Program-made: the position numbers and the translations under genes
The notes under the pieces: generated by a model
Database searches by the model: none
Told to the model about the DNA's origin: nothing
Seen by the model: only the letters and a program-made list of their open reading frames with translations
Source of the DNA: DUPU01 sp050952465
GTDB lineage: Bacteria > Bacillota > Dehalobacteriia > Dehalobacteriales > Dehalobacteriaceae
Assembly (NCBI GenBank): GCA_050952465.1
Contig: JBMNKZ010000006.1
Location: forward strand, 1-64,000
Reading direction: 5' to 3'
DNA: 64,000 nt
Part shown: positions 62,685 through 64,000 of the stretch, piece after piece
How the letters are laid out: each line of letters begins with the position of its first letter
Numbering within the stretch: the first letter of the stretch is position 1

Positions 62685-64000
62685 ATGAAAAGGTACGTAT
62701 TTTTAGTACTGGTTCTCATGTTGGTTTCGGCACTGCTTAGCGGCTGCGGTGGAAATGCAGGGAGTGATCCATCCGGTGATGCACAGGGCGAAAAAGAGCC
62801 GGTTGCAGCTGAACCGGAAGAAAAGGTCATCTATACCAGCATTTATTGGGATTACTGGTCATTGGACCCGGCTATTTTCGCTCACAAACAGCCTAATGCC
62901 CTTGTTACCGGTATCTATGAAGGTTTGGTTGCGTATGATGCTAATATGAAACTTGTTCCGTTGCTGGCTACCTCCTGGGATGTTTCCGATGACAGGCTTG
63001 AGTATGTTTTTCATTTGCGTAAGGACGTAAAATTTCATAAAGGCTATGGTGAAATGAAAGCCAGCGATGTTGTCTTTACATTCCAAAGAATGAAGGATCT
63101 GGGCAACAAATCAACGGCCGGCGCCATGTTGGGTGTAGATAATTTTCAAGTTGCTGCTGCTGATGACTATACTGTTAAATTTACCTTTAAAACCGTTGAT
63201 CCTGCCTTTATGACCCATATGGCACTATGGTGTGGTTTTATCGTCAGTCAAGCTGCCGTTAATGATCTCGGAGAGGCTTTCGAACGTAATCCGGTTGGCA
63301 CCGGTCCCTTTGAATTTGTCAGTGCAACCTGGAAGGAAACTACGGAAATGGCCAAATTTGCTGATTACTGGGGCAAACCGGCTGGTGTTGACCGTGTTAT
63401 CTGCTACTATATCACCGATGAGGACACTATGTACAATGCTTTTCAATCCGGGGAACTTAATATGATCAACTCTGAGAGCAGTGTAAAAAATGCTGAATAT
63501 GCCGCCCGTGATGATGTTAAAATGACTGTTGGCGCTTCCAACCAGGTAATCGGTTTTGGACTTAGTACCGCAATTAAACCCTTAAATGATATCCGGGTTC
63601 GTGAGGCTATTTTCCTGGCGATTGATATCGATGATTTTGTTCAAAATTTTCTTGATGCGGAGCAGAAGAAAACTACCTGTATGATTCCTGAATCCTGTTC
63701 CTATGCTCTAAATGATTGCTTCATCCAGGAATATAGTATTGAAAAGGCAAAGCAATTACTGGCCGAAGCAGGCTATCCCAATGGTTTTGACTTGGAGATC
63801 GGTACCACTAATGATTCACGTGCTGAAGCTGCCGCTGTGCTGCAGTCCTATTTAGCAAAAATCGGCATTAATGCTAAAGTAAGTGCTTTAGAATTGGCTG
63901 CTTTTGGTGAAAAGGCGGAAGCCGGTGAATTCGGTATGTGGTATTGCGGTTGGACTGCCAGTGTATTGCCGGATGATTTTCTGGTCCGGGGATGGACCAC
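62685..64000 (+). CDS. ABC transporter substrate-binding lipoprotein (peptide/nickel type), partial
   Basis: 438 codons to the window edge, no stop. Lipoprotein signal with lipobox LLSGC, then an acidic linker and the SBP_bac_5 fold (YWDYWSLDPAIF, NALVTGIYEGLVAYD, LVPLLATSWDVSDD, VFHLRKDVKFHKG, NPVGTGPFEF). AAGGGGGAAAG precedes ATG 62685. Extracytoplasmic ligand receptor of the adjacent importer, with its own regulated promoter allowing excess production. Confidence 0.93.
   Translation, partial: MKRYVFLVLVLMLVSALLSGCGGNAGSDPSGDAQGEKEPVAAEPEEKVIYTSIYWDYWSLDPAIFAHKQPNALVTGIYEGLVAYDANMKLVPLLATSWDVSDDRLEYVFHLRKDVKFHKGYGEMKASDVVFTFQRMKDLGNKSTAGAMLGVDNFQVAAADDYTVKFTFKTVDPAFMTHMALWCGFIVSQAAVNDLGEAFERNPVGTGPFEFVSATWKETTEMAKFADYWGKPAGVDRVICYYITDEDTMYNAFQSGELNMINSESSVKNAEYAARDDVKMTVGASNQVIGFGLSTAIKPLNDIRVREAIFLAIDIDDFVQNFLDAEQKKTTCMIPESCSYALNDCFIQEYSIEKAKQLLAEAGYPNGFDLEIGTTNDSRAEAAAVLQSYLAKIGINAKVSALELAAFGEKAEAGEFGMWYCGWTASVLPDDFLVRGWT

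Noticed and set aside
1..64000. CRISPR array or cas genes
   Set aside because: No regularly spaced identical repeats and no Cas-like protein anywhere in the window.

Overview
The window looks like chromosome of an endospore-forming, low-to-mid GC Firmicute of the Peptococcaceae/Desulfitobacteriaceae type. The grounds are ytxC- and yqzL-like sporulation genes, T-box leaders, an AUU-started infC with an attenuated leader, strong AGGAGG ribosome sites with frequent TTG/GTG starts, and the gene order ytxC-DUF445-thrS-infC-rpmI-rplT-rlm-yqzL-pheST-zapA-U32-mutS2. The species cannot be named from this sequence alone.

Bases 1-13,100: the late region of a siphophage-type prophage (ClpP-like protease, HK97-type capsid, head fibre, connectors, tail genes, tape measure, tail endopeptidase, holin, amidase). 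Several genes carry apparent frameshifts, so the prophage may be decaying, although homopolymer sequencing errors are possible. The tail chaperone carries a textbook A AAA AAC slippery site. A MNT/HEPN (MntA-HepT type) cassette sits between the tail chaperone and the tape measure, and a second follows the lysis genes. In both, the nucleotidyltransferase is intact and the HepT partner is broken.

Bases 13,700-23,800: a tandem array of large serine recombinases. Two overlap by ATGA. A third is a fusion of two complete recombinases whose linker is a translated ribosome-binding region. A fourth is truncated and lacks its catalytic serine. Near-identical ~111 bp sequences end at 21205 and 23240, each joined to a decapitated gene (a recombinase, then a nucleotide-sugar dehydrogenase). 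This suggests nested insertion of related elements. A WbpP/TviC-like epimerase follows.

Bases 24,700-30,800: an AT-rich accessory stretch with HicAB, small membrane proteins, and an IS3-family element that has beheaded an S-layer-homology protein. Bases 31,000-38,700: envelope and housekeeping genes (AMIN/Amidase_3 autolysin, GerMN lipoprotein, YfbR-like HD protein, MetH-activation-like protein, NimA-like protein), tRNA-Val(GAC), and ytxC with a structured leader. On the minus strand at 35880-36179 is a small gene with an in-frame UGA in a CxxU motif, a SECIS-like hairpin at the right distance, and flanking 25 bp inverted repeats. It is a candidate selenoprotein.

Bases 38,760-55,310: conserved translation, division and repair genes, interspersed with palindromic repeats. 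Bases 55,560-64,000: a divergent TetR regulator, a peptide-type ABC importer and an Old Yellow Enzyme-family reductase. Three ATGAACnnGTTCAT-type operators lie in front of the transcription units, implying one regulon for uptake and reduction or demethylation of an unknown small molecule.
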